A stretch of 64,000 nucleotides of DNA from Bin5 sp965221145. Lineage in GTDB: Bacteria; Chloroflexota; Anaerolineae; Caldilineales; Caldilineaceae. Below are positions 1 through 9,144 of the stretch, one piece after another. Both the position numbers and the translations under genes were made by a program. The notes beneath the pieces are model-generated. The model was not told where the DNA came from. It was given only the letters and a program-made list of their open reading frames with translations, and did not search any database. Numbering within the stretch: the stretch's first letter is position 1; every line of letters begins with the position of its first letter. The stretch is taken from contig OZ244877.1 in assembly GCA_965221145.1 (NCBI GenBank), forward strand, positions 62,001-126,000. Reading direction: 5' to 3'.

Positions 1-1014
1 CTTCACGTTGTCATACTGCGCCATCCACGAAACGAATTCCTCAGCTACTTCCAACCTGGGCGTGAACTTGGGAATCAACCAACCCCACGCATGCACCATG
101 AGCGCGTCATCGGCCGGTCCCATGGGCCAACGGGATACACCCAGGGTCTCCGGCGTCAGCATGCCGCCATCTACCTCCAACAGTGGGCCGTAGTTCCCCT
201 CATACATCCACCACATGCCCGCCTTGCCAGCCGGCGCCAGCGCCATGATCTCCTCGGCCGCTTCCGAAACCACCGTCCGCGGCGTGATCTCGTACTCGAA
301 GACCCAGTCACGCATGAACTGCAACGCTGTCAGCGTCCCCTCATCGTCCAGCGTCTCGTTGTTGCCGCCGGCATGGTTGACCATCATGAGCGTGAGGTTC
401 ATATTGTGACTGCCGGAGTTTGGCCGCCAGCCCCAGACGTCATTCTCGGGGTCCGTGACCGTCTTGGCCACTTCGACCATCTCGTCCCAAGTCGTGGGAG
501 CCTCCGGGATCAACTCTTTGTTGAAGTAGAAAGGCTCTGCGCCGACAAAGTAGAAAATCCGAGCTTGGAATCCGCCAACCTGTTCGGTGAGTCCGAGGAC
601 GGCATCGGCTTGGTCCAATCGCTCTTCCTCTGTCATCAGGTGACTAAGATCAAAGCACCACTCTTTGAAGGAGTATAGAGATGCGATCTGATCGTCCTGC
701 GCCTCTACGTCGATGCCATCGTAGCCGCTCTCGCCCCACAACGTGAACTTGGCCAGGATCTCCTCCCATTTGGGCGGGTGGAACTCCATCGCCACTTCAA
801 TCCCGGTCGCCTCCGTAAACTTCTGGTTCAGCGTTTCGTAAACGGGCTGATTATGCCAGGTGACCCTGACCTCTTGGGGGACTTCGTCGGGCGCCGCCAT
901 CCCCTCAGCGGGCGCCGCGCCGGGCATTTGCGCACAGCCGGCTACGACAGCCCCGACCGCGGCGGCGGCGCCTACTCGCAGAAAATCGCGTCGATTCAGC
1001 ATTCCACTTCCCAT
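1..1014 (-). CDS. Family-1 extracellular solute-binding lipoprotein (sugar-type ABC importer), 3' end outside window
   Basis: The reading frame is open for 338 codons and leaves the window at its C-terminal side. The N-terminus carries a twin-arginine-like motif (NRRDFLR, residues 7-13), a short hydrophobic stretch and a lipobox ending at Cys27 (VAGC), so the product should be an exported lipoprotein. The body has features of family-1 binding proteins, such as FYFNKELIPEAPTTWDEM, where a substrate-path helix follows the hinge. The ATG at 1014 is preferred over the one at 1002 because AAGGAG lies eight bases upstream. It is last in the long minus-strand locus that also encodes PhyH enzymes, so it probably imports a compound handled by them. 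The substrate cannot be read from the sequence. Confidence 0.9.
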   Translation of the reverse strand, partial: MGSGMLNRRDFLRVGAAAAVGAVVAGCAQMPGAAPAEGMAAPDEVPQEVRVTWHNQPVYETLNQKFTEATGIEVAMEFHPPKWEEILAKFTLWGESGYDGIDVEAQDDQIASLYSFKEWCFDLSHLMTEEERLDQADAVLGLTEQVGGFQARIFYFVGAEPFYFNKELIPEAPTTWDEMVEVAKTVTDPENDVWGWRPNSGSHNMNLTLMMVNHAGGNNETLDDEGTLTALQFMRDWVFEYEITPRTVVSEAAEEIMALAPAGKAGMWWMYEGNYGPLLEVDGGMLTPETLGVSRWPMGPADDALMVHAWGWLIPKFTPRLEVAEEFVSWMAQYDNVK

Positions 1015-1040
1015 GATCTTGTCTCCTTATCATGGATCAG

Positions 1041-1056
1041 ATTGTTTGCAGACAAT
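1041..1056. promoter_or_regulatory. 16-bp palindrome, candidate operator
   Basis: ATTGTTTGCAGACAAT reads almost the same on both strands, with one mismatched base pair between the half-sites (14 of 16 positions symmetric). It lies 27 bp upstream of the ATG at 1014. This position suits a repressor of the GntR or LacI kind controlling the binding-protein gene. No regulator gene is seen in the window, so the protein that binds is unknown. Confidence 0.4.
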
Positions 1057-1415
1057 ACGCTCTGGGTTGTAGACAGTGAGGAATGAAACAGACAACTCTC
1101 ACCTTGAGATTAAGAGTCGTTCGTCGCCTGGCACCCTCCTTTCTGACCCCCTTTTTCTCTGTCTGGAAGCGGGACTATGGGCCGTCGCGTCATCCAGTCC
1201 GTCAGGGCGTCAATTCCAGGGCAGTAAACACGACCGAGTACTTCGAGGAAATGTAGCTAGAGGATAGAATCTGATTTCTGCCTTGTAAATCAGATTCCAA
1301 TAAGAGCTACCGTACCATGAGTCTACTGGTTCGTCAACCTGCAAGAAGCTGCCGGCGGGACGATTCCCAAAACAAGCGCGCGTTGCCGACGAACCTCTTA
1401 GCGGCAGCCCGCAAC
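1057..1415. other. Intergenic stretch without a recognised gene
   Basis: About 360 bp lie between the PhyH stop codon (1416) and the palindrome before the binding protein. Short open frames exist on both strands but have no ribosome site or family resemblance. Half-site-like AGACA words recur near 1071 and 1092. No terminator hairpin with a T-tract was seen. Confidence 0.5.
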
Positions 1416-2201
1416 TTAATCCCGCACCCGCTGCCAGCGCAGCACATGCTTGGCATGATCCGGCAGCCTCTCCCACAGATCGCGCGGTAGGTGGCCCTCG
1501 GTGAATTCATGCTGCCAGCCGCTGAACAGCCAGGGCGTGCTCATCGCCATACACAGCTCATCACGCGCCGCCTCCGATCGATTGGGCGTGCCGCGGTGAA
1601 AGGCGCGCCCATCCTGTACCCATAGCGAACCCTTCTTCAAGTTCAACCGAGTGGGATAGTAGTTGCCAATGTGGTTGGCGCCGGCCCCAAAGACATCGTC
1701 CAGGTCGCTGAGCAGGTCTTCGTCGGTGATGTATTGCGTGCCCGGCATGACTTCAAAGCTGCCGTTCTCTTCACACGTGTCCACCAGCGGGAACTTGACA
1801 CCGACGCTGATCGCAGGCGTCTTAACGCCCGGAAAGAGGGCGACCTGGCCGTCGCGGTGCCAACTCTGGTAGTCAGTTCCCGGCAAGGGGATGTTCGAGT
1901 CAAAGTGCGACCACACATAGTCCGGCCCCAGCGCCCGCGTGAGAAACGCAACCAGGGCCGGGTGCTCGAAGATCTCCGGGTCCACGAACGGACGCGTGAA
2001 CGGCACCCGGACATTGTAACGCCGAAAGCCGCGCGCCGGTTGCTCCCCCTGGCGCTCGATGTCGCGGTCCCTGACCGGTATCCAGGCTGCGCGGATCCGG
2101 TCGACCGTCTCCGGCGGGATGAGGTCTTCAAACACGACGAATCCGTTGATACGCCATTCCTGCATCATCTGGTTAATGTCATATCCCATTTTCAGGCCCA
2201 T
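1416..2201 (-). CDS. Phytanoyl-CoA dioxygenase (PhyH) family protein
   Basis: The 261-residue protein has the Fe(II)/2-oxoglutarate facial triad expected for PhyH-like oxygenases: H115 and D117 in WHRDG, and H202 in FHRGTPNRS. Such enzymes hydroxylate a C-H bond of a small molecule using O2 and 2-oxoglutarate in the cytoplasm. The ATG at 2201 follows AAAGGAG at good spacing. It lies about 100 bp downstream of a second, related PhyH gene and shares its overall layout, including an EENGS(F/I)E segment and the LNLKKGS(L/M)WVQD segment, so the pair looks like an old duplication. The substrate is unknown. Confidence 0.93.
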   Translation of the reverse strand: MGLKMGYDINQMMQEWRINGFVVFEDLIPPETVDRIRAAWIPVRDRDIERQGEQPARGFRRYNVRVPFTRPFVDPEIFEHPALVAFLTRALGPDYVWSHFDSNIPLPGTDYQSWHRDGQVALFPGVKTPAISVGVKFPLVDTCEENGSFEVMPGTQYITDEDLLSDLDDVFGAGANHIGNYYPTRLNLKKGSLWVQDGRAFHRGTPNRSEAARDELCMAMSTPWLFSGWQHEFTEGHLPRDLWERLPDHAKHVLRWQRVRD

Positions 2202-2301
2202 CAGAACGCTCCTTTGCTTGTGCCGACCATCCTTCTATGCAAAACACCGAGAACGCGTTTATATCGTATGCCCGCTCTGTTCTCATTGCGTATATGGCGT
2301 A

Positions 2302-3117
2302 TCAGTCCCAGTCGACGGGTCTGCGCCGATGCAACATTTTCTTGCCCCGCTCCGAGAGCGCATCGTAAGAAGCACACGGCATTTCGACATTTTGGGCGAT
2401 GCTGAACCAGGAGCGGCAGTAGCACAAGACCAACTCCGGGCGCACATTGTCCGACCGGTTGGGCGTACCCCGGTGCAACATGCGCACGTCCTGCACCCAC
2501 ATCGAGCCTTTCTTCAGGTTGAGCCGTTGCGCCGACGGGAATTGGCCCCGCAACAGAACGTCGTTGTAACGCTCCTCCAGGCTGGGATCGGCGAGATACT
2601 GCGTGCTGGGCAACACCTCGATGCTGCCGTTCTCTTCCGAAGTGTCTGCCAGCGGAAACTTCACCCCGACGACCGGACAGTTCTCCAGCCCCACGTGCGG
2701 GATATATCTGGCAAGTCCGGTGTCCCGATGCCACGGCTGCATCTCGGTGCCGGGATAGGGATTGTTGGAATGGTAACAGGTGACCACATAGTCCTCGCTG
2801 TTCCAATAGCGATCAAGAAATTCGAGGATCACCGGATGCTCGTAGATCGCCGGGTCGGCATAGGGAGATACCCACGGTATCGTCAGCGTATAACGATTCG
2901 TGAACTGCTGCCGCCCCATGCCGGTGCGAACGTCGCCGGTCTCGGCAGCCGTGACTTCCGTCTCCCGTTCCTTGACGTGCTTTAGCAGGGGCATGAACGC
3001 CTCGCTGATGCGGTCGATGGTCTCATGGGGGATCATATCGTCAAAAACCACGTATCCGTTGATCTTGAATTCATCCAGCTTAAGGTCAAAATCAACGTTT
3101 TCGCATGTTGCAAGCAT
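2302..3117 (-). CDS. Phytanoyl-CoA dioxygenase (PhyH) family protein
   Basis: The 271-residue protein is a second member of the same PhyH subtype. The iron ligands visible are H130 and D132 in WHRDT and H215 in LHRGTPNRS. AGAGGAGG lies just upstream of the ATG at 3117. It follows the isochorismatase-like gene by about 60 bp and precedes the gene at 1416, all on the minus strand, which points to co-transcription. Its closeness to the 1416 gene suggests duplicated enzymes acting on related substrates or on successive positions of one molecule. That role is inference. Confidence 0.93.
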   Translation of the reverse strand: MLATCENVDFDLKLDEFKINGYVVFDDMIPHETIDRISEAFMPLLKHVKERETEVTAAETGDVRTGMGRQQFTNRYTLTIPWVSPYADPAIYEHPVILEFLDRYWNSEDYVVTCYHSNNPYPGTEMQPWHRDTGLARYIPHVGLENCPVVGVKFPLADTSEENGSIEVLPSTQYLADPSLEERYNDVLLRGQFPSAQRLNLKKGSMWVQDVRMLHRGTPNRSDNVRPELVLCYCRSWFSIAQNVEMPCASYDALSERGKKMLHRRRPVDWD

Positions 3118-3175
3118 GAAAGCCTCCTCTTATGAGTAAGTTCAGTTCACCAATGACCGTTCAAATTTGCCCTCT

Positions 3176-3853
3176 TCAATCATCTTTATCATGCTCCCCC
3201 CAGGCAGACAACACCTCTGCTAAGTCGAAGACGGGAAACTGCGTCCCCATCCATGCCAGAGCCTGGCTGTGGGCTTCCAGCGAATAGGAGGCCACGCAGT
3301 CGCGGACGACCAATGGATAGTAACCGTGGTGCATCGCGTCCGCGGCCGTGAAGAGGACGCAGCCGGCGCTGAGTACGCCTGTGAGCAGAACGGTCACGAT
3401 TCCGCGCGCCTTGAGAATGTTATCCAGCGGAGTCTGGTGAAAGGCGCTGCCCCGGCTTTTGCGCAACACAACGTCGCCGTTCTGCGGCGCCAGTTCGTCC
3501 ACCGTCCGCGCTTCCCAGTTGCCTTCCACCACGTCCGGTTGGTCTGGATTGTTGCGGACGCAGTAGTTGTTTGGGCCATCCATCAGCGTGACGCCCAGCC
3601 TGTTGCGATGGATAAATTCAGAGTAGGCAACCAGAATGCCTCGGTCCCGCGCCGCATCCAGCAGCCGCCCGGTCCTGGGAAGGATCGGCGTCATGTTGGC
3701 AACGTCGGCATCCCCGTTGGATCCGCTCCCCTCGAAACCGCCAACTGCGTTGAAACAGGCATTCTGAACGTCTATGACAAGAACCGCCGTCCTGCTCGGG
3801 ATCACCAACTCCTGGACTGTGGTCAGTACATCGACGCCTATGACATTTTTCAT
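3176..3853 (-). CDS. Isochorismatase-like cysteine hydrolase
   Basis: The 225-residue protein belongs to the isochorismatase/nicotinamidase-like hydrolases. The usual triad can be placed: D28 in VLVIDVQN, K132 in LRKSRGS, and the nucleophile C165 in LSAGCVLFTA. The family hydrolyses amide, ureide or vinyl-ether bonds. A longer open frame reaches back to 4012, but it would overlap the upstream PhyH gene. The ATG at 3853 has GAGAGG in front and begins 16 bases after that gene's stop codon, so it is the likely start. Its position between PhyH genes suggests it removes an amide or carbamoyl group in the same pathway. The exact reaction is unknown. Confidence 0.88.
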   Translation of the reverse strand: MKNVIGVDVLTTVQELVIPSRTAVLVIDVQNACFNAVGGFEGSGSNGDADVANMTPILPRTGRLLDAARDRGILVAYSEFIHRNRLGVTLMDGPNNYCVRNNPDQPDVVEGNWEARTVDELAPQNGDVVLRKSRGSAFHQTPLDNILKARGIVTVLLTGVLSAGCVLFTAADAMHHGYYPLVVRDCVASYSLEAHSQALAWMGTQFPVFDLAEVLSAWGEHDKDD

Positions 3854-3869
3854 TCGTTGCGCCTCTCGA

Positions 3870-4799
3870 TCAGACGATTGCCTTGACGGGATTGTGGGGG
3901 GAATATCGGTAAACCGGGTCAAAGGGGTCGGGCAAACTTTGGATATACCTTTCCACGTAACCCAACGCGCGCGAATCGACCTTGAATTCTGGTAGCGTTG
4001 GGTTGAACACATACGGTTCCTCGCCGGCCGTTGCGGGTAATTGGAGTCGAGCCTCGATGGCCTGCAGCATCACACTGATCCATGAGCGCGCAAGATTTGC
4101 GTCAAAAGGCCCACCGCGACTGAGGATCTCTTCAATTGTGAAAAAGGCGAAATAATTGATCCGGCGTAGCGGCTTGTCCCGCGTCACGCGTGAGCCATGC
4201 AACAGGTTGGGGCTGTGCAACACCACATCGCCGGGTTCAGCGATCACCGGTATCGCTCCGGTCAACATGAAACCATGTTCATCGAGCATATCTTGTAGAT
4301 CAAAACCCTGCCACAGATGGCTGCCTGGTATCACATACAGGCAGCCGTTTTCCGGCGTCGCCGCATCCAGATAGACGTCGATATCGAGCGGCGGGTGAAC
4401 ACGCGGGTGGCCCGGATCACGATGCCACGGTACGGCCACACCGTATTCGGGCAGCTTGATGACCAACGCATCTTGCCACGGCACAAGGTTGGGGCCGAGG
4501 ACGGACTCGGCAAAGCCCAGGACTTGCGGGTGACCATATAAGGCGAAAAAAGCGTTGCCCTTGAGATACATTCCGTTGATACGCCGCAAGATCGTATTAC
4601 CTGTCACAGGATCCATACTATAACGGTAGTCGTCATTGGGCGGCCTGACATGCTTGCAGTGGTCGATCATTTTCATCGATTCGACCCTCAGACAGTCGAT
4701 CTCCCAGAGGTCGATCACATCTTTCACATGAAGGTATCCATTCTCCTCATAGAATCGGACCTGTTCCTGGGTGAGTGTCCCAACGCATTGCTTCGGCAT
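3870..4799 (-). CDS. Phytanoyl-CoA dioxygenase (PhyH) family protein
   Basis: This third PhyH protein of the locus has about 309 residues and is more distant from the two downstream. The metal-binding pair is in WHRDPGHPR (H126, D128) and the distal His is in LLHGSRVTR (H201), followed by the basic residues that normally hold 2-oxoglutarate. Two ATG codons are available, at 4805 and 4799. The second is chosen because GAGG lies six bases before it, whereas it directly abuts the first. The gene sits between the PIG-L-like and isochorismatase-like genes with short gaps, consistent with one transcript. Confidence 0.92.
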   Translation of the reverse strand: MPKQCVGTLTQEQVRFYEENGYLHVKDVIDLWEIDCLRVESMKMIDHCKHVRPPNDDYRYSMDPVTGNTILRRINGMYLKGNAFFALYGHPQVLGFAESVLGPNLVPWQDALVIKLPEYGVAVPWHRDPGHPRVHPPLDIDVYLDAATPENGCLYVIPGSHLWQGFDLQDMLDEHGFMLTGAIPVIAEPGDVVLHSPNLLHGSRVTRDKPLRRINYFAFFTIEEILSRGGPFDANLARSWISVMLQAIEARLQLPATAGEEPYVFNPTLPEFKVDSRALGYVERYIQSLPDPFDPVYRYSPHNPVKAIV

Positions 4800-4840
4800 T
4801 TTCATCCTCGTTGCTGGGTATAGGCCCTCGTAATATCTCC

Positions 4841-5704
4841 CTAATCAACCGCAATCCGGTACGATGTTTTCGCTATCTTTTCATGGTCGGAGACCCGCGC
4901 ACTCGCCAACGCCCGCTCCGTCACCGGCAGATAGTCATGGGTTTCGGCGTTCAGCTTGATAAAGCCTTCCGCATACGCGACGCCGCCGGCCATCCCAAAG
5001 GAGCCGTCGCTGGTCTCGATGCGCTTGCGCGCGTAGGCGCCGCCATAGCCCTGGCTGACCAGACAGTCCAGCGCGGCCAGCTTCTTCTCGACCACATCGG
5101 TGATGTCGATAAAGAGATCGTTATAGTATCCCCCCTCGGATTGCCATACGGTCCGCGGAATCGCGGCCGCGCCGGTTCCAAAGAAAAAGACCTGCGCGAC
5201 TTTGTGGGGCGGATTGCGGTCGCCCGGATCGACGCCGCTCGCCAGGGCGATAGCATGGAGTACGATCTGTCCGGCGATGGCGTGGGCGCCGGTCAAGCCG
5301 TCGCCCTCCTTGGGGAAGTGGGTCAGGATCACGTCCGGTCTCAGTTGGCGGAACAGCCGCGCCAGCCGCCGTACTGCCTCGTCGGTGACGAGGAGCACGG
5401 CATCATCCGCGCCAAAGAAATGCACGTCCTCCACGCCCAACAGCTTGCAGGCTTGAACGGCCTCCTCGACCTTGACGTCTGAGCGCTCTGCGATCAGGGA
5501 TTGTAATTCGGCGGCCTCGGGTATCTCGCTGCGGTGGTGCATTTCGTCACTGATGACAGCATCATGCACGCGCGCGCCGTGCGTCAGAACGACACAGCCA
5601 ACGTAGTCGCCGCGCGCGGCGTGATGGGCCATCGTCCCGCCGGATTGGTCGAAAATATCGGCAGGATGTGCGCCAACCGAGAGAATTCGTAGGTTTTCAG
5701 ACAT
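4841..5704 (-). CDS. PIG-L family N-acetyl-sugar deacetylase-like protein
   Basis: The 287-residue product has the PIG-L/LmbE fold pattern: an N-terminal strand leading to VGAHPAD, the segment RPDVILTHFPKEG, and a later His (H141) in GAHAIAG. In MshB-type enzymes zinc is held by His13, Asp16 and a distant His, while Asp15 is the general base. Here position 15 is Ala (HPAD instead of HPDD), so zinc binding may remain but normal catalysis is doubtful. The ATG at 5704 has AGGAGG upstream. The frame is open further 5', but that extension overlaps the oxidoreductase gene in another frame. It is followed closely by a PhyH gene. Confidence 0.87.
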   Translation of the reverse strand: MSENLRILSVGAHPADIFDQSGGTMAHHAARGDYVGCVVLTHGARVHDAVISDEMHHRSEIPEAAELQSLIAERSDVKVEEAVQACKLLGVEDVHFFGADDAVLLVTDEAVRRLARLFRQLRPDVILTHFPKEGDGLTGAHAIAGQIVLHAIALASGVDPGDRNPPHKVAQVFFFGTGAAAIPRTVWQSEGGYYNDLFIDITDVVEKKLAALDCLVSQGYGGAYARKRIETSDGSFGMAGGVAYAEGFIKLNAETHDYLPVTERALASARVSDHEKIAKTSYRIAVD

Positions 5705-5766
5705 CAGTTCATGCCTCCTGATCGCAAAATGGCTGGGCGTTCTCTTGGCCCCGCCGTTGCCAACGG

Positions 5767-6903
5767 TCAAGACCGGACTTGCCCAACATATTGTGGGGGT
5801 GTCCGCCGCGGCGCGACGTTGCGGAAGAAATATTCGTAATCCGGCTCTTTCGTCAGCGGCAGCGCCACCTCGCGCTTTTCCAGGGCCGACAGGTACGCGG
5901 CGCTGATCACCTCCACCGCAACGCGCCCCATCTCCCCGTCTGTGAGAGGGCGCTTCTCGCCGCGCACGCACTCAACAAAATGCTCCAACTCGACTTTGTA
6001 CTGACCATACCGCTCGCTTTCCACCAGCCAGTTGCGACTGTGACTGGGCTGATGGTTCTCCTGCAAACGCCCGTAACGGTGCAGCGTGATCTCATGGGGG
6101 GTCGTGTAGCGCCACACTTCCGCGGCGTGCCTCGTCTCAATCGTCCCGGTCTCGCCGAAGACGAGGTAGTGCTCTTCGCCCTGGCGGTGAAAGTAGCGGG
6201 TGGCCTGGTGCGTGCTGCGGGCGCCCGACTCGTGCGTGCAGATGACGATGTAGTCGTTTTCTACCTCCGGGTAGGGTCCGGTGATGTCGAAAACGGCCAT
6301 CACGGAGCGGATCGGGCCGGCCCACCACTGCGCCAGATTCACGCTATGGGAACCGTGGTCCTGCCATTGGCCGCCCCAGGTCTGAACCGATCCACGCCAG
6401 CCCGGATCGACCCAGCCGCTCTCGTCCGGCCCCCAGTCCCAGTTGTGGCGAATGCCCATCACAGTGCCGATAGCGCCTTCTCCGATCAGTTCGGTGACCT
6501 TTTCCATCGACCGATTGAAGCGCTTCATAAACGCGAGCATCAGAACTGTGCCAGCCTTCTGATGGGCGGCGATGATCGTATCACATTCGCGCGGCGTGCG
6601 CGCCATCGGCTTTTCCAACAGCACGTGGACGCCCCGCTCGGCGCAGGCGACCGCATGGTCCCGATGTTCAAATACGGGCGTCGCGATCAGAGCCGCGTCC
6701 GGGCGTTCCTTGTCCAGACACTCTTCCAGCGAATGGTAGCCATTGCCCAAGCCATACAGGTCCCGCGCCTCGGCGAGCCTGTCATCGCTGCGATCCACCA
6801 CCGCGACCACGTCGAGACCGTCAACCAGGCGGAGCACCGGAGCGAACATGGTGTGCAGACAACTGCCCAAGCCTACGAACACCATTCGTATAGGTCTGTT
6901 CAA
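5767..6903 (-). CDS. Gfo/Idh/MocA family NAD(P)-dependent oxidoreductase
   Basis: The 378-residue protein has an N-terminal Rossmann motif (GLGSCLH, residues 11-17) and the family's EKP motif at residues 97-99 (VLLEKPMA). Such enzymes oxidise or reduce sugars, inositols and related polyols with NAD(P). The start is TTG at 6903, supported by GGAG six bases upstream. The next ATG would remove part of the first beta strand. The gene lies downstream of the Dpp ATPase gene at 6973 and upstream of the PIG-L-like gene, in the same direction. A second family member occurs at 61807. Confidence 0.92.
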   Translation of the reverse strand: MNRPIRMVFVGLGSCLHTMFAPVLRLVDGLDVVAVVDRSDDRLAEARDLYGLGNGYHSLEECLDKERPDAALIATPVFEHRDHAVACAERGVHVLLEKPMARTPRECDTIIAAHQKAGTVLMLAFMKRFNRSMEKVTELIGEGAIGTVMGIRHNWDWGPDESGWVDPGWRGSVQTWGGQWQDHGSHSVNLAQWWAGPIRSVMAVFDITGPYPEVENDYIVICTHESGARSTHQATRYFHRQGEEHYLVFGETGTIETRHAAEVWRYTTPHEITLHRYGRLQENHQPSHSRNWLVESERYGQYKVELEHFVECVRGEKRPLTDGEMGRVAVEVISAAYLSALEKREVALPLTKEPDYEYFFRNVAPRRTPPQYVGQVRS

Positions 6904-6972
6904 AGCCTTCTCCTCAGCGGTAAATCAAGGGGGCAAGAGTGTATGTCATCAGTCGTCGATCTCCCGGCCGGC

Positions 6973-8046
6973 TCATACCGCGGAAGGGGCTGACACGCCG
7001 CTGAGATTCAGCTTGTCAGCAAAGTGGCAGGCGACATAATGATCTGCGCCTTCGTCAGTTGAAGCCAAGAGCGGGACCTCCTGCCAGCATATCTCCTCTG
7101 CATACCGGCAACGTGTATGAAATCGACAGCCCTGAGGTGGATTGGCCGAACTGGGTAAGTCGCCTTCCAGTACGATGCGCGAGCGGCTGCGCCCGCCGGC
7201 CGCCCCCCGGTAGGCGGGAATCGCCGACAGCAACGCCTCGGTATAAGGGTGGCGAGGCCGGCTGAAGAGCCCCTTCACCGTGCCGAACTCCACCAGCTGC
7301 CCCAGGTACATCACCCCCACCCGATCGCTCAGGTGTTGGACGACAGAGAGATCATGCGAGATAAACAGGTAGGTCAGATGCCTCTCCTGCTGCAACGTCT
7401 TCAGAAGATTGATGATCTGAGCCTGAACCGAGACATCCAACGCTGAAACCGGCTCATCGCAGACTACGAACTCCGGATCCAGGCTCAAGGCTCTGGCAAT
7501 GGCGATACGCTGTCTTTGGCCGCCACTGAACTCATGCGGATAGCGGTGCGTATAGCCGCTGAACAGACCCACCGACTCCAGCAATGCCACAACCTTTTCC
7601 TCCCGAGCCGGCACGCGGTGGATTTTCAAGAACTCGCCAACGATGTCGCCTACCGACATTCTGGGGTTGAGCGACGAAAAGGGGTCCTGAAAGATAATCT
7701 GCATACGCTTGCGCATGCCAGCCAATTCTGCTTGATCCAGTTCAAAGAGGTCGGTCAGGTCGCCATTAACGCGGTAGGCTACATGACCGGCGGTAGCCGG
7801 AATCAGTCGCAGAACGGTTCGGCCCAGGGTCGTCTTGCCACAGCCGCTTTCGCCCACCAGCCCGACAGTCTCGCCGTGGCGAATCTCCAGATTCACCCCG
7901 TCGACGGCCTTGACGTGGCCCACTACGCGGCGCAGAAACCCTTTCTTGACGGGAAACCAGGTCTTGAGATCCTTGATCTGTACAAGCGAGTCTGCACTTT
8001 TGGCTTCTGAGGACATGATCCCTTTCGATCCCTTATCCGCGCTCAT
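6973..8046 (-). CDS. Dpp/Opp-type ABC importer ATPase (DppF-like)
   Basis: The protein carries Walker A GESGCGKTT at residues 65-73, the signature FSGGQRQR, and Walker B with VVCDEPVSALDVS. The C-terminal oligopeptide-transporter extension contains a Cys cluster (GCRFHTRCRYA), typical of DppD/DppF proteins. It pairs with the ATPase encoded directly upstream. The ATG at 8046 overlaps the end of that gene by 14 bases and has AGGTG at good spacing. An ATG at 8016 and one at 8076 are alternatives. It should energise uptake of peptides, opines or sugar oligomers across the cytoplasmic membrane. Confidence 0.93.
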   Translation of the reverse strand: MSADKGSKGIMSSEAKSADSLVQIKDLKTWFPVKKGFLRRVVGHVKAVDGVNLEIRHGETVGLVGESGCGKTTLGRTVLRLIPATAGHVAYRVNGDLTDLFELDQAELAGMRKRMQIIFQDPFSSLNPRMSVGDIVGEFLKIHRVPAREEKVVALLESVGLFSGYTHRYPHEFSGGQRQRIAIARALSLDPEFVVCDEPVSALDVSVQAQIINLLKTLQQERHLTYLFISHDLSVVQHLSDRVGVMYLGQLVEFGTVKGLFSRPRHPYTEALLSAIPAYRGAAGGRSRSRIVLEGDLPSSANPPQGCRFHTRCRYAEEICWQEVPLLASTDEGADHYVACHFADKLNLSGVSAPSAV

Positions 8047-9031
8047 ATAACCAACACCTGACTTGGCTCTGACCATCTCTGATTAACGGCGGAGGCTCTC
8101 GACATTGCTCCCACGCATGGGGACAGCGGGGCGCAAATGCACATCCCTCCACGACCTCGAACGGGCCGGGAACAGCACCGGGGATCGGCACCAGATCTTG
8201 GCTGCTCGCAACGCCCAACTGGGGGATACAGGAAAGCAGCCCCTGCGTATAGGGGTGCTTCGGATCCTCGAATATGCTGGTGGCGGAAGCCTGTTCCACG
8301 ACCTGCCCCAGATACATCACGACCACCTTTTCGCACAACTCGCCCACCACACCCAGATTATGGGTAATCCACATGATTGCCATGCCGGTCTGTTCCCGGT
8401 ACTGATCCACCAGGTCCAGAATCTGTGCCTGCACCGTCACATCCAGGGCGGTGGTCGGCTCATCGGCGATCAGCAAGCGGGGATTGCAAGCAATGGCCAT
8501 GGCAATCATCACCCGCTGGCGCATGCCGCCGCTGAGTTCATGCGGGTAGCGCTCAATCGCATCTTGCGGATCGGGGATGCTGACACTGGCCAGGGCTTCT
8601 ATGGCTCTATCGCGCGCCTCATCCCCGGAGGCCTCCTGGTGGAGTTCGATTGCCTCCATGATCTGGTAGCCGACCGTAAAGGAGGGGTTCAGGGAGGTCA
8701 TCGGCTCTTGAAAGACCATTGCCATATCATTGCCGCGGATGCTGCGCATGTCGGGACCGTCAAAGTCCAATGGCACAACGTCCGTTTTCTCGCCACCACG
8801 CCACAGCCAGACATGACCCTGACGGATCCGCCCGTGGGGCCGGGGCACCAGTCGCATGACCGAGAGGGCGGTCACGCTCTTGCCACAGCCGCTCTCGCCC
8901 ACCACCCCCACGCTCTCGCCCATGCCAATGCCAAAATCTACGCCGCGCACGGCTCTGACCACCCCTTCATGGGTGGCAAAATCGACATGCAGGTCTTCAA
9001 TTTGCAGCAATGGATTCTGACCCGAGTTCAC
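8033..9031 (-). CDS. Dpp/Opp-type ABC importer ATPase (DppD-like)
   Basis: The 332-residue ATPase shows Walker A GESGCGKS, the signature LSGGMRQR, Walker B LLIADEPTTALDV, and the switch His in WITHNLG. The C-terminal oligopeptide-family region includes GCAFAPRCPHA. The start codon is GTG at 9031 with AAAGGGAG eight bases upstream. The ATPase gene that follows overlaps its 3' end, so the two are translationally coupled and likely form a heterodimer. The permease genes of the same transporter lie immediately upstream. Confidence 0.94.
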   Translation of the reverse strand: MNSGQNPLLQIEDLHVDFATHEGVVRAVRGVDFGIGMGESVGVVGESGCGKSVTALSVMRLVPRPHGRIRQGHVWLWRGGEKTDVVPLDFDGPDMRSIRGNDMAMVFQEPMTSLNPSFTVGYQIMEAIELHQEASGDEARDRAIEALASVSIPDPQDAIERYPHELSGGMRQRVMIAMAIACNPRLLIADEPTTALDVTVQAQILDLVDQYREQTGMAIMWITHNLGVVGELCEKVVVMYLGQVVEQASATSIFEDPKHPYTQGLLSCIPQLGVASSQDLVPIPGAVPGPFEVVEGCAFAPRCPHAWEQCREPPPLIRDGQSQVRCWLYERG

Positions 9032-9053
9032 GAATAGATCTCCCTTTATGCAC

Positions 9054-9066
9054 TACGCATTGCGTA
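9054..9066. repeat. 13-bp palindrome TACGCA-T-TGCGTA
   Basis: A perfect 6+6 palindrome with one central base lies 22 bp upstream of the GTG of the ATPase gene at 9031, inside the run of transporter genes. A similar but degenerate run of CGTATTG/CATTGCGTA words occurs at 57316-57338, also just upstream of a gene. It may be a dispersed short repeat rather than an operator. Confidence 0.35.
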
Positions 9067-9144
9067 TTCCCTAGGGGCAGGCGATACGCTTGTGTTCCGA
9101 GCATGCAGACCGTGCGAAAATCTCTGCTTCAGACGAGACTCACA

